Of a stretch of DNA of 64,000 nucleotides, positions 41,450-51,282 are shown piece by piece; within the stretch, counting starts at the first letter, position 1; each line of letters begins with the position of its first letter. Below the pieces are notes generated by a model that was not told where the DNA came from, made no database searches, and saw nothing but the letters and a program-made list of their open reading frames with translations. Where the stretch lies: NCBI GenBank assembly GCA_902518355.1, contig CABYFY010000004.1, positions 1 through 64,000 on the forward strand, in the 5' to 3' direction. Made by a program: the position numbers and the translations under genes. This stretch comes from an uncultured Bacteroidota bacterium (GTDB lineage Bacteria; Bacteroidota; Bacteroidia; Flavobacteriales; Flavobacteriaceae).

Positions 41450-44248
41450 ATGAGAAAAAACTACTTTTTATCATTTATCCTTGTTTTTATTTTTTCGATT
41501 TATTCCTTTTCCCAGGTTTCAATTGGAAACGGAACTAATGTAAACGAGGAATTGCCTATTGAACCTTATTATGGTTACACTTATTCTCAATCAATTTATA
41601 GTTCGACTTTAATTAACGCAGCTGGTTCAATTACAGGAGTAAAATATTTTGCAACTGAAGCTACTACATTAGAAACTAGTAGTGAATGGGTTGTTTATAT
41701 TGGTATCACTGAACTTACCGAATTTGAAACAACTGATAGTTGGGTTGATGCTTCTCAATTATCTCAGGTTTATAATGCTCAGACTACTATTGCTGAGGGA
41801 GTCGTTTCTATAACATTTGATACACCTTTTGAATATGACGGTATTTCAAATATTGTTATGGCTGTTGAGGAAAATCAGCAGGGGTATGATTCTTCCAATC
41901 ATGATTTTTTCTGTACCCCATCTTCATCAAGTGTTTCCCTAACATATTACAGTGATTCAAATAACCCTGATCCAACTTCACCTCCTACAGGTCAATTTAG
42001 AAATTTTTTACCAAATATAGTATTTGAAGGTATTACCCAATCATGTTCAACCCCATCTTTGAACCTTGAAAGTTTAACTGCAACTTCCGCATCAATTTCA
42101 TGGGATGCAGCAGATGTAGAGACTTTTGAATACGCTTTACAACAGGCTGGAGATAGTGTTCCTGAATCAGGAACCATAATTGAAAATTCTTCAATTGAAT
42201 TTACTGATCTTACCCAGGGTCAAGAATATGAGTTTTTTTTAAGATCAGTTTGTGGAGATACAACAACCGACTGGTTTAGTATTTCTTTTACTCCACCACC
42301 TGCAGGTAGTACAGCTGATGATCCAATAATCATTGAAACATTACCTTATTCAACAAATGATGACACTATAAATTATGGTGATGACTATACAAACTCTGCA
42401 ACTGATTGTGAGGGAAGTGGAAGCTACTTAGGTGGAGATGATGTAGTTTATCTTTATACTGCAGAAAACGATACTTCAATTAATGTAAAGTTTACACCGG
42501 CTGGAACATGGAGTGGAATATACGTTTATGAAAATGCTGAAGATATTGGAGTTAATTGTTGGATAGTAAATTATACAAATTCAGCAGCGGAGCAGTCGGT
42601 TTTTGATTTAAATGTCTATGCTGGCCAAACTTACTATTTTGTGATTTCTACTTACCCAAGTCCGCAAAATGTTGCATATACACTGGATATTTCAGAAAAT
42701 ACATGTGTTTCTCCAGCTTACACTACGGAAGTGATTGCTAACTGTTCTGGTGGTGAAGGAGACTATTCCGTTAATGTTGATGTATCGGATATTGGCTCTT
42801 TTAATGATTTTAATCTTTCAGATGGAACATCAACAATTTCAGTTCAAGAAGCAGGAATTTACACGTTCGGACCCTACAATAGTGGTGATTCTGTTTCAAT
42901 TACAGTTGAGACCGGAGATGTAAATTGTGATTCAAGTTTCGATTATGCATACAGTTGTCCTCCAACTGGCTCTACTTGTGAAGACCCGCTATTGATTGAT
43001 TCACTTCCATATAATGTCAGCGATGATACTGCTAATTATGGAGATGATTACGAAGGATCAGCTGGTGAGAATTGCGGTTCATCATCAAGCTATTTGGGTG
43101 GAGATGATGTTGTTTACTCTTATACTTCAACATTTGATGGAGCTATTTCTGTTCTATTTGGGCCCTCTGAAACTTATGCAGGTATTTTTATGTATGATAG
43201 TTGTGATTCAATCGGAGTTCAATGTTATGCTGGTTCTGTGAATAGTTTTAGTTCCGATATCATTACATTTGAAGCTGAGGTTTCGTCTGGTTCTACCTAC
43301 TATTTTGTTATTTCAACCTGGCCATCTCCACAATCTACAACTTATGATTTGGTTATTAGTGAATTATTATGTGCTTCACCAACTGATTTTGTTGTTTCTG
43401 ACGTAACTTCTTCATCCGCTTCGGTTTCTTGGGCTCAAGGTGATGCAGTTTCGTGGGAATATGTATTGTCTGAAGGTGGTTCAACTTTACCATCTGATGC
43501 AGGAGAACCCTTAACTGAACCATCTGTTAGTATTGAAAGTCTAGAATCATTAACATCTTATGATGTTTGGGTTAGAGGTGTGTGTGCTGATGGTACTTTC
43601 AGTGATTATGTATTAACATCATTTACAACTCTTCTGTCAGCTCCTGCTTGTGGAGAATCGTTAACTTATGATTATCCAAATGCTAGCAGTGGTGGATACA
43701 ATTTTGATACGAATTTCACCGAGCCTAGCGTTGAGGATTTATTATTTACTTCAGTTGCCGGTGACCAAGATAGTGATGGGAATATTGATGAAATCTCGGT
43801 TTCATTGTCTGGAACAACAGAAAATAACTATGACTGGATATATATAACTGACGGATCTGGTGAGTTATTATACGGTCCTATTTCTGGCGAACAAAGTGGT
43901 ACATACACATCTGTTGATGGCACAATAAATGTATATTTAGCAGCTGATGGTTCTGTACAAGGTGGTCCGGTAACATTTAATGTTAGTTGTGCTGGTTTAT
44001 CAATTTTAGAAAATGAGATTAATGATCTTAGAATTTATCCAAATCCTGTAAGTGATAACTATGTGTCAATAGTTTCATCAGTTTCTGGAGAAAAGTTTAT
44101 TGATATTTTTGATCTAAATGGAAGAAAAGTGCTTTCAACTTCAATTATTGGTGATAAATTAGATATATCAGCTTTAGAGGCTGGATTCTATATGACTAGA
44201 GTAACAATTGATGGTAAGTCTAGTACTTCAAAATTAATTATAAATTAA
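41450..44248 (+). CDS. T9SS-exported modular protein with FN3 domains
   Basis: A 932-residue secreted protein. After the signal peptide (ending YSFSQ) comes a domain of about residues 22-205, then a fibronectin type III domain (about 206-283). A module of about 135 residues occurs twice, at about 286-419 and 507-641; both contain SYLGGDDVVY and end TYYFVIST. A second FN3 domain (about 642-735) and a CUB-like part with DQDSDGNIDE and NYDWIYI follow. The C-terminus is a T9SS sorting domain (LRIYPNPVSDN and LEAGFYMTRVTIDGKSSTSKLIIN, about 858-932). The role may be adhesion or binding to a polymer; no catalytic domain is seen. Confidence 0.85.
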   Translation: MRKNYFLSFILVFIFSIYSFSQVSIGNGTNVNEELPIEPYYGYTYSQSIYSSTLINAAGSITGVKYFATEATTLETSSEWVVYIGITELTEFETTDSWVDASQLSQVYNAQTTIAEGVVSITFDTPFEYDGISNIVMAVEENQQGYDSSNHDFFCTPSSSSVSLTYYSDSNNPDPTSPPTGQFRNFLPNIVFEGITQSCSTPSLNLESLTATSASISWDAADVETFEYALQQAGDSVPESGTIIENSSIEFTDLTQGQEYEFFLRSVCGDTTTDWFSISFTPPPAGSTADDPIIIETLPYSTNDDTINYGDDYTNSATDCEGSGSYLGGDDVVYLYTAENDTSINVKFTPAGTWSGIYVYENAEDIGVNCWIVNYTNSAAEQSVFDLNVYAGQTYYFVISTYPSPQNVAYTLDISENTCVSPAYTTEVIANCSGGEGDYSVNVDVSDIGSFNDFNLSDGTSTISVQEAGIYTFGPYNSGDSVSITVETGDVNCDSSFDYAYSCPPTGSTCEDPLLIDSLPYNVSDDTANYGDDYEGSAGENCGSSSSYLGGDDVVYSYTSTFDGAISVLFGPSETYAGIFMYDSCDSIGVQCYAGSVNSFSSDIITFEAEVSSGSTYYFVISTWPSPQSTTYDLVISELLCASPTDFVVSDVTSSSASVSWAQGDAVSWEYVLSEGGSTLPSDAGEPLTEPSVSIESLESLTSYDVWVRGVCADGTFSDYVLTSFTTLLSAPACGESLTYDYPNASSGGYNFDTNFTEPSVEDLLFTSVAGDQDSDGNIDEISVSLSGTTENNYDWIYITDGSGELLYGPISGEQSGTYTSVDGTINVYLAADGSVQGGPVTFNVSCAGLSILENEINDLRIYPNPVSDNYVSIVSSVSGEKFIDIFDLNGRKVLSTSIIGDKLDISALEAGFYMTRVTIDGKSSTSKLIIN

Positions 44249-44264
44249 ATTTAAGAATTTTCTT

Positions 44265-44299
44265 TAAAAAAGGGTTTAGAATGTCTAGACCCTTTTTTT
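44265..44299 (+). terminator. Intrinsic terminator after the T9SS protein gene
   Basis: An A-run, GGGT, TAGA-ATG-TCTA hairpin, ACCC and a seven-T run form a stem about 16 bases past the stop codon. It has the form of a strong rho-independent terminator. Confidence 0.85.
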
Positions 44300-44323
44300 G
44301 TATATAATTGACTAATTTTGAAT

Positions 44324-45325
44324 ATGCTTTTAAAGAATATATCATTTGTAATTCCGGTTTTTAATAGGCCTAATGAAATAGATGAGCTTCTTAACAGTTT
44401 TTCGGTTCAAAAAGGTGTTAAGGACTTTGAAATAGTGATTATCGAGGACGGCTCTTCAAATAAATGCGATAAAATCATAAAGAATTACAAAAATCTAAAT
44501 ATTTCATACTATTACAAAGATAATTCAGGGCCTGGAGATAGCAGAAATTTTGGAATGAATAAAGCAAAAGGTAGTTATTTTATAATTTTAGATTCCGATA
44601 TAATTCTTCCAGAAAATTATTGTACAATTTTGATAGATAATTTATCAAAAAATTTTTCAGAATGTTTTGGTGGAGTTGATGATTCACATAGCTCTTTCAA
44701 TAATTTTCAAAAGGCAGTCAGTTTTTCAATGACTTCGTTGATAACAACTGGTCATCTTAGAGGTGGTAGTAGAACTAATAATTTCCAGCCCAGAAGTTTT
44801 AATATGGGGATTTCGAAAGAAGCTTTTTTAAAAAGTGGAGGATTTGGTAAAATTCATCCAGGTGAAGATCCTGATCTCTCGATAAGACTACAAAAAGCAG
44901 GTTTTAGAACCGTACTATATGAAAATTTGAAGGTATTTCATAAGCGAAGGGTTTCGATTAAAAGTTTTTTTAAACAGGTTTATAAGTTTGGAGTTGCAAG
45001 AAGTATCCTAAACCATAAATTTCCTTACACCAGAAAAATCATATATTGGTTCCCATCAATATTTTCATTTGTATTTTTCATTTCTATAATGTTAGTGTTA
45101 CTTAAAATAGATAGTTTGATATTTACTATTTACTCATTTTATTTCTTGTTAGTTTTTATACTGTCGTCAATAAAAAATAATATATGGGTAGGTTTTTTGT
45201 CAATTATAACAACATTGATTCAGTTCTTTGGATACGGATATGGTTTTATCAGATCATTTATATTGATAAATATTTTTCCAAATAAAAAAATTGAAAGTAT
45301 ATTCCCTAAAATGTTTTTTAATTAA
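44324..45325 (+). CDS. Glycosyltransferase family 2 with membrane segment
   Basis: A 333-residue family 2 glycosyltransferase. SFVIPVFNRPNEIDELLNSF begins the GT-A domain; ILDSDIILP carries the DxD-like motif, and GEDPDLSIRLQKAGFR the acceptor-side Glu-Asp motif. The C-terminal third contains about two to three hydrophobic helices (about 245-325). The likely role is in surface polysaccharide or glycolipid synthesis, or protein glycosylation; the sugar is not known. The ATG at 44324 is chosen over a TTG two codons upstream. Confidence 0.87.
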   Translation: MLLKNISFVIPVFNRPNEIDELLNSFSVQKGVKDFEIVIIEDGSSNKCDKIIKNYKNLNISYYYKDNSGPGDSRNFGMNKAKGSYFIILDSDIILPENYCTILIDNLSKNFSECFGGVDDSHSSFNNFQKAVSFSMTSLITTGHLRGGSRTNNFQPRSFNMGISKEAFLKSGGFGKIHPGEDPDLSIRLQKAGFRTVLYENLKVFHKRRVSIKSFFKQVYKFGVARSILNHKFPYTRKIIYWFPSIFSFVFFISIMLVLLKIDSLIFTIYSFYFLLVFILSSIKNNIWVGFLSIITTLIQFFGYGYGFIRSFILINIFPNKKIESIFPKMFFN

Positions 45326-45330
45326 TCATA

Positions 45331-46254
45331 ATGAAAGTTTTTTCTAGTCAGGGTAAGTTTAATGTATTTATTATTTTTTTGATACTTGCAATTTCATCAT
45401 CATTAGTCGGAAAATTAACATCGACATATGATAAGGATATTCTTTTTAAGTTGGTTTTAACGGATTTGCCAAATGATAAAGTTGTTTATGATAAATCACA
45501 TGATTCAGTTATGCTAAAGGTTAGGGGGTATGGATTTAATTTAGCTAAATATTATTTTGAGACCCCCAGTCTTAATATCTCTGTGAAAAAATTAAAAGAA
45601 TCCAATAATACATTTTTATGGAATCAAAAAGAAAATTTTAATGATACAAAGTTATCTTTCGATTCATCAATTCAACTTTTGACCATTTCAGAGGATTCAT
45701 TATTTTTTTACTACGACCAGTATATTTCTCAAAACAAAAAAATTAAACCAAATATTTCAATTGATTACAAATCTGGTTATGACTCATTTAAGTCCTTTTC
45801 AATGACGAATGACTATGTCACAATTTTAGGACCCAGAGATATTTTAGAAAAAATAGATTACATAGATACTGAACTTGTAAGATTAAATAATGTTGATTCA
45901 GATATTAAAATTGATTTGAATCTTTTGAAACCGCCATATGATAACCTTAAATTTGATTTTAGCTCTGTGAAGTATGAGCTAGAAGTTGACCAATATACCG
46001 AAGAAATCATTTCAATTCCTGTAACTATTCTTGGAAATACTGATCTTAAATATAATTTCTATCCTAAAGAGCTTATGGTTAAGTATTTTATCAGTGTAGA
46101 AAACTATAAAAAAACCACCCCAATAGATTTTAGAATTGAGTGTATTTTTGATAAGAATGAAAGTACTCTCATACCAAAATTAGTCAAAAAACCAGATTTT
46201 ATTAAGAATACTAGGCTTAGTTCAAATCAAGTTCAATTAATCATTTTAGAATGA
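45331..46254 (+). CDS. YbbR-like domain protein
   Basis: A 307-residue protein with one N-terminal TM segment (about 12-28) followed by beta-rich YbbR-type repeats, for example VMLKVRGYGFNLAKYYF and VTILGPRDILEKIDYIDTELV. In Firmicutes, YbbR/CdaR regulates the diadenylate cyclase CdaA, but no such gene is visible here. In flavobacteria it commonly precedes coaE as I recall; its stop overlaps the coaE start by four bases (ATGA). Confidence 0.75.
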   Translation: MKVFSSQGKFNVFIIFLILAISSSLVGKLTSTYDKDILFKLVLTDLPNDKVVYDKSHDSVMLKVRGYGFNLAKYYFETPSLNISVKKLKESNNTFLWNQKENFNDTKLSFDSSIQLLTISEDSLFFYYDQYISQNKKIKPNISIDYKSGYDSFKSFSMTNDYVTILGPRDILEKIDYIDTELVRLNNVDSDIKIDLNLLKPPYDNLKFDFSSVKYELEVDQYTEEIISIPVTILGNTDLKYNFYPKELMVKYFISVENYKKTTPIDFRIECIFDKNESTLIPKLVKKPDFIKNTRLSSNQVQLIILE

Positions 46255-46826
46255 AAAAAATAGGTCTTACTGGAATAATTGGAAGTGGTAAAACTACAGC
46301 TGCATTATATTTTAAAGGTTTGGGAGTTCCTGTATTTATCGCAGATGATTGTGCAAAAGAATTAATGGAGAATGATGATAATTTAAAAAATCAAATTATA
46401 AATCTGCTTGGTGACTCAGCATATTTAAATGGTAAACTAAATAAAGAATTTATCTCTGAAAAAATATTTTCTGACTCAATGTTATTGAATCATGTTAATA
46501 ATATTGTTCATCCAAGAGTACATGAATATTTTAATATTTGGATATCTAAACAGAATTTTAAATACATTGTTTATGAGGCTGCATTAATTTTTGAAAATAA
46601 CTCTCAACATATTTTTGATAAAATAATCTGTATAAAAACCCCAATAAATCTTATTCTTGATAGAATTAATAAAAGAGAAAATTATTCAGAAGATAAGGTA
46701 AAAAGAATTTTAAATAATCAGTTATCCCAAGAGCTAAAGTGTTCAAAATCAGATTTTTGTATAGAAAATATATCAAAAAATAAATTATATAATGAATTAT
46801 TAAATATTCATACTTCTCTAATTTGA
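46251..46826 (+). CDS. coaE: Dephospho-CoA kinase
   Basis: CoaE carries out the last step of coenzyme A synthesis. The 191 residues include the P-loop GLTGIIGSGKTTAALYF (about 5-20), VPVFIADDCAKELME, NIVHPRVHEYF and the lid DRINKRENYSEDKVKRILNNQ. It complements coaBC further upstream. Start and length are typical. Confidence 0.95.
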   Translation: MKKIGLTGIIGSGKTTAALYFKGLGVPVFIADDCAKELMENDDNLKNQIINLLGDSAYLNGKLNKEFISEKIFSDSMLLNHVNNIVHPRVHEYFNIWISKQNFKYIVYEAALIFENNSQHIFDKIICIKTPINLILDRINKRENYSEDKVKRILNNQLSQELKCSKSDFCIENISKNKLYNELLNIHTSLI

Positions 46827-46878
46827 TTTATATTGTTAATGTTTTATTAAATATCAAAATTTGTCTTTGATTAAATGA

Positions 46879-46886
46879 TAAATTTG
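46879..46886 (+). promoter_or_regulatory. -7 box for the two-component system
   Basis: TAAATTTG ends four bases before the histidine kinase ATG, again implying a near-leaderless transcript. Confidence 0.55.
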
Positions 46887-46890
46887 GAAT

Positions 46891-48489
46891 ATGAGTAAAA
46901 GGATATTTGTATTACTTCTAGTTTTGATGAGTGTATCGTTAATCGGTATAATATTTATCCAATACTTTTTTATTTTAAAAAATTACGAAGAGAATAATAA
47001 GCAATTCTCGATTAATGTAAATTATGTCCTTGAGGAAACTACTTCTGATGTAGAAAGAAATGAATTTAGAAAGTATGTTCGAAAATTCCGAGATCTAATA
47101 GAAAATGAGGCTCTTGTTGATGTTGATACATTGTCAATTCAAAATTTAATAATTATTGACGAAAATCCAGAAAAAAGAGAAACTATAATTTATAAAAATG
47201 GTGTTATTGAAGAAAACCTAATAATCCCCAAGACTAAAAGCTATTATGATGACATTATTGATGTAATTTCAGACCGCGAAAATATTTCAATTAAGAGACT
47301 TTCCAATCAGCGTGAAGAAAATGTGTTTTATAACAGAAGAATTGAAGATAATTTAAGCCCAGAGCAATTTTTATTAAAAGTTGGAAAAATATCAAAAAGC
47401 AAAGAGGTCTTGTTTGAATCTGCGTACAATGATATTTCAAAAAGGAATCCAATTGAAGAAAGAATTGGTGACATTAATAAATTTGAAAAAATTATAAAAA
47501 GAAATCTAGAAAGAATGAATATTAATCTTGATTTTGAATACGCCATTTTTGATCAGGATAGTATTACCAAAATATCATCCGAAAAATTTGATTTATCAAA
47601 TCAAAGTTACTCATCACTTATTTTTAAAGATGAAAATGATTTGAGTAATTACTCTTTGAAGGTTGCGTTTCCTGCAAGAACTCCCTTTTTATTGGGGTCT
47701 TTGGTTTCGGTTATTATTACTTCAATCATTTTTACATCAATTATTATAATTGCCTATGTGACTACTATTCTTTTGTTATTGAGACAAAGACAAATTTCCC
47801 AGATAAAGACAGACTTTATTAACAATATGACTCATGAGTTTAAAACACCAATTGCAACTATAAATCTTGCTTTATCAGCTATCAAAAACCCTAAAACAAT
47901 AGTCAATAAAGAAAAGGTTAAAAAGTATCTTCAGATGATTTATGATGAAAATAATAGAATGCATGACCAGGTTGAGAATGTTCTTATGATCAGCCATCTG
48001 GAGAGAAACCAGCTTAATATTGAAAAAACTAAGCAAGATATTAATGAAATTATAGATTTAGCTATATCTCATGTCAGTTTGATAGTAGAAAATAACAACG
48101 GAAATATTATCACTGAAAAAGATGCAGATAATTCTATGGTTATTGGAAATGAGACTCATTTAATAAATGTTATGGTTAACATATTAGATAATGCAATAAA
48201 ATACAACGATAATAGCCCTGAAATTTTCATCAAAACATTAAATATTGGGAGTAAAGTCCTAATCGAGATTAAAGACAATGGAATTGGAATGAGTAAAGCT
48301 GTACAATCAAAAATATTTGAAAAATTTTATAGAAAACAAACTGGCGACCTACATGATGTGAAGGGTCATGGTTTAGGATTAGCTTACGTTAAAAAAATTA
48401 TTGCTTTTCATAACGGAAATATCACTGTTGACAGTGCCGTTGGTAAGGGAAGTAAATTTACAATACAATTAAATACATTAACCAAATAA
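46891..48489 (+). CDS. Sensor histidine kinase
   Basis: A 532-residue inner-membrane kinase. TM1 is at about 6-29 and TM2 at about 264-298, with a periplasmic sensor of about 235 residues between them that I cannot assign. The HisKA motif FINNMTHEFKTP has the phospho-accepting His near residue 315. The HATPase domain has NAIKYND, DNGIGMS and HGLGLAYVKKI. Its partner response regulator starts six bases after its stop. The signal is unknown; similar pairs in Bacteroides are named RprX/RprY. Confidence 0.92.
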   Translation: MSKRIFVLLLVLMSVSLIGIIFIQYFFILKNYEENNKQFSINVNYVLEETTSDVERNEFRKYVRKFRDLIENEALVDVDTLSIQNLIIIDENPEKRETIIYKNGVIEENLIIPKTKSYYDDIIDVISDRENISIKRLSNQREENVFYNRRIEDNLSPEQFLLKVGKISKSKEVLFESAYNDISKRNPIEERIGDINKFEKIIKRNLERMNINLDFEYAIFDQDSITKISSEKFDLSNQSYSSLIFKDENDLSNYSLKVAFPARTPFLLGSLVSVIITSIIFTSIIIIAYVTTILLLLRQRQISQIKTDFINNMTHEFKTPIATINLALSAIKNPKTIVNKEKVKKYLQMIYDENNRMHDQVENVLMISHLERNQLNIEKTKQDINEIIDLAISHVSLIVENNNGNIITEKDADNSMVIGNETHLINVMVNILDNAIKYNDNSPEIFIKTLNIGSKVLIEIKDNGIGMSKAVQSKIFEKFYRKQTGDLHDVKGHGLGLAYVKKIIAFHNGNITVDSAVGKGSKFTIQLNTLTK

Positions 48490-48495
48490 TTACAC

Positions 48496-49194
48496 ATGAA
48501 TAACAAGAAAAGAATATTACTAGTTGAAGATGATCCTAATTTTGGAATCATATTAAGAGATTTTCTTAAAATGAACGAATATGATGTGATTTTGGCTAAA
48601 AACGGTATGGAGGGGTTTGAAAAATTTAAAAAATTTGAATTTAATCTATGTATTTTGGATGTTATGATGCCCTATAAAGATGGTTTTACTTTAGCAACTG
48701 AAATAAAAAGTGTATCACCAGATATTCCCATAATTTTTTTGACAGCTAAGTCAATGAAGGAAGACGTATTAAAAGGTTATAAGGTTGGAGCAGATGATTA
48801 CCTTAAAAAACCATTTGACAGTGATGTTTTATTATTTAAAATAAAAGCAATATTAAAGCGAAATAAATTATCATCAGTTATAGACTCCGAAGAGACTGAA
48901 TTTAATTTTAGTTCATTTTACTTTAATTCAAAACTAAGACATCTAAAATACAAGGATGAATCTCCGGTTAAATTGTCTCCAAAGGAAAATATGTTACTAA
49001 AACTATTATTAATACATATAAATGACCTAATGCCAAGAGAATTAGCTTTGACAAGAATTTGGCATGATGACAATTATTTTACTTCAAGAAGCATGGATGT
49101 TTACATTGCAAAACTCAGAAAACAGCTTCAAAAAGATTCCAAGGTTAGCATCAATAATATTCACGGAGAAGGCTTCAGGTTGATTGTTGAATAG
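48496..49194 (+). CDS. OmpR-family response regulator
   Basis: A 232-residue DNA-binding response regulator. The receiver domain starts KKRILLVEDDPNFG, the phospho-accepting Asp is in CILDVMMPYKDG (about residue 54), and the conserved Lys is in LKKPFD (about 103). The C-terminal winged helix contains KLSPKENMLLKLLL, the SRSMDVYIAKLRKQL recognition region and NIHGEGFRLIV. Its 3' end overlaps miaA by 20 bases. Confidence 0.94.
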   Translation: MNNKKRILLVEDDPNFGIILRDFLKMNEYDVILAKNGMEGFEKFKKFEFNLCILDVMMPYKDGFTLATEIKSVSPDIPIIFLTAKSMKEDVLKGYKVGADDYLKKPFDSDVLLFKIKAILKRNKLSSVIDSEETEFNFSSFYFNSKLRHLKYKDESPVKLSPKENMLLKLLLIHINDLMPRELALTRIWHDDNYFTSRSMDVYIAKLRKQLQKDSKVSINNIHGEGFRLIVE

Positions 49195-50095
49195 ATTGGA
49201 AAGATTTAATCATATTTAATATAACTTTTAAATCGTAATCATAACTGTACCAATTAACTTTTTTATTTGATTTAAACCATGTTAATTGCCTTTTAGCATA
49301 TCTTCTAGAGTTTGTCTTAATTTTATCAATTGCCTGCTCTAAATCTATCTTATTTTCTAAATATTCAAATATCTCTTTGTAACCTATTGTATTTAATGCA
49401 TTTAATTTTTTATACTTAATTAGTGCATTAACCTCATCTACAAGCCCTTTTTTTATCATTACATCAACTCTAGAGTTAATAAGAGAATGAAGCTTTGATC
49501 TATCAGAATCTAATCCTATAATTATTTCATTATATTTTGATTGTTTTTCAGAGCTTTTTAAAAAGGAAGAATATGGTTTATTTGAAGATATTGATACTTC
49601 TAGCGCTCTTATTATTCTTCTATGATTATTCAAATCAATTTTTTTGTAAGTTATTGGATCAAGTTTTTTAAGCTTTGTGATTAAATTTTTTAAACCATTA
49701 ATATTGAATTCTTCATTTAAATTTTCTCTTATCGAGATGTCAACTTTTGGGATTTCATCAATTCCATACAAAACGCTATCAATATAAAGACCAGAACCAC
49801 CAACCATAATTACAAAATCCTTCATTTTAAAAAGATTATTTATTTTTTCTCTGGCATCTGATTGAAACTGCGAAATATCATAGTCATCCGTTACTGAAAT
49901 GTTATTTATTAGATGATGTTTTACTGAAGAAAGTTCTTCACTTGTTGGTTTAGCAGTACCAATATTTAATTCTTTATAAAACTGTCTAGAATCAGCAGAG
50001 ATTACATCTGTTTTGTAATGCTTTGCTAACTTAATTGCAAGTGATGTTTTTCCTATAGCTGTTGGTCCAACAATCGTTATTAAAAATTTATTCAT
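49175..50095 (-). CDS. miaA: tRNA dimethylallyltransferase
   Basis: MiaA adds an isopentenyl group to A37 of tRNAs that read UNN codons. The P-loop GPTAIGKTSLA (about 9-19), SADSRQFYKELNIGTAKPT, GGSGLYIDSVLYG and the QLTWFKS segment near the end are diagnostic. The ATG at 50095 is chosen; a TTG two codons upstream is less likely. It overlaps the exonuclease gene by eight bases and the response regulator gene by 20. Confidence 0.95.
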   Translation of the reverse strand: MNKFLITIVGPTAIGKTSLAIKLAKHYKTDVISADSRQFYKELNIGTAKPTSEELSSVKHHLINNISVTDDYDISQFQSDAREKINNLFKMKDFVIMVGGSGLYIDSVLYGIDEIPKVDISIRENLNEEFNINGLKNLITKLKKLDPITYKKIDLNNHRRIIRALEVSISSNKPYSSFLKSSEKQSKYNEIIIGLDSDRSKLHSLINSRVDVMIKKGLVDEVNALIKYKKLNALNTIGYKEIFEYLENKIDLEQAIDKIKTNSRRYAKRQLTWFKSNKKVNWYSYDYDLKVILNMIKSFQSIQQST

Positions 50096-50645
50096 TTTCA
50101 AAACTTACAAGTTTATCGAGTTTATCTCTTTCAATATTTTTTGTTAGCAAAACAAATAAATTAAGTGTTGCCTCTGCATCTCCATCGGCCCTATGTCTAT
50201 TTTTTATTTCAATTCCTAGATTTGAAACTAATTTACCAAGACTGTATGATTTCATTTCAGGAAAAACAATTTTTGATAATTCAATCGTACATAGTAAATC
50301 ACGTTGGAATTTCATACCAATTCTTGAAAACTCCTTTTTTAAAACTCTGTAATCGAATTTAACATTATGAGCAACAAAAATACATCCCTTTGTAAAGGAA
50401 TTAATCTCTTGAGAAATTTCACTAAAAACAGGTTTATTTTCTAACATTTTATTATTCAATCCTGTAAGCTTTTCAACAAATGGTTGTATTTTTTTTTCAG
50501 GATTAATCAATTTATGGTATTTGGAAATATTACCATTCTTTGACAATTTAAAAATTGCAATCTCGGTTATTTTTTCCTCATTGAATTTACCTCCGGTTGT
50601 TTCTATGTCAATAATTGTATAAATAATATCAGTAGTTTCTTTCAC
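50088..50645 (-). CDS. DnaQ-like 3'-5' exonuclease
   Basis: A 185-residue DEDD-family exonuclease resembling the proofreading epsilon subunit. Metal ligands are in IDIETTGGKFNEEKITEIA (ExoI), AHNVKFDYRVL (ExoII) and RHRADGDAEATL (ExoIII). The start is unsure. GTG at 50645 lies inside the end of the upstream PLP gene and adds a short VKETTD lead. AUU at 50624, five bases after that gene's stop, matches the usual family start (xYTIIDIETTGG) better. No ATG is available. It overlaps miaA by eight bases. Confidence 0.83.
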   Translation of the reverse strand: MKETTDIIYTIIDIETTGGKFNEEKITEIAIFKLSKNGNISKYHKLINPEKKIQPFVEKLTGLNNKMLENKPVFSEISQEINSFTKGCIFVAHNVKFDYRVLKKEFSRIGMKFQRDLLCTIELSKIVFPEMKSYSLGKLVSNLGIEIKNRHRADGDAEATLNLFVLLTKNIERDKLDKLVSFENE

Positions 50646-51282
50646 CAAAAATTAAACTTCCCAATCTAATCATATTACTTCCGCATTCAATCGCAATTTT
50701 ATAGTCATTACTCATACCCATTGATAAAATTTCAAAACTTTTATCTCTATTCTTAATTTCATCAAATATCTTCTTAGCGTGAACAAATTCTGATCTAATA
50801 ATTGATTTTTTGCTTGTATTACTAGCCATGGCCATCAGTCCCTTAATCTTTACATTTTTCATCTCTTTATACTCATCTGAATAAATTATTTCTTTAAATT
50901 GTTTTTCACCAAGTCCAAATTTTGATTCTTCTTTAGAAATTTTTAGCTGTAACAAGCAATTCAAAATTCGATTATTTTTAGCGCCTTCTTTGTTTAAGAT
51001 TTTTATTGATTTTAAAGAGTCAATTCCGTGTATTAAATCTACATATGGCGCCATGTATTTTATTTTATTGCTTTGTACATGACCAACCATATGCCATTTT
51101 ATATCTTTTGGTAAATCTTCGTATTTAGCAGACATTTCCTGAATTTTATTTTCTCCAAATACTCTTTGACCTGTTTCGTAAGCCATCATAATATCCTCAG
51201 CAGATTTTGTTTTTGAAATGGCAACTAACTTGACATTTTCAGGAATATCTGAAATTATTCTAAGAATATTTTTATTTAACAT
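50629..51282 (-). CDS. YggS-family PLP-binding protein
   Basis: A 217-residue pyridoxal-phosphate-binding protein of the YggS/PROSC family, which keeps free PLP in balance. The PLP Lys is in LVAISKTKSAEDIMMAYE (about residues 19-36). FGENKIQEM, WHMVGHVQSNKIKY, LSMGMSNDYKIAIECGSNMIRLGSLIFG complete the pattern. The start overlaps the stop of the upstream dehydrogenase by one base (TAATG). Confidence 0.92.
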   Translation of the reverse strand: MLNKNILRIISDIPENVKLVAISKTKSAEDIMMAYETGQRVFGENKIQEMSAKYEDLPKDIKWHMVGHVQSNKIKYMAPYVDLIHGIDSLKSIKILNKEGAKNNRILNCLLQLKISKEESKFGLGEKQFKEIIYSDEYKEMKNVKIKGLMAMASNTSKKSIIRSEFVHAKKIFDEIKNRDKSFEILSMGMSNDYKIAIECGSNMIRLGSLIFGERNY

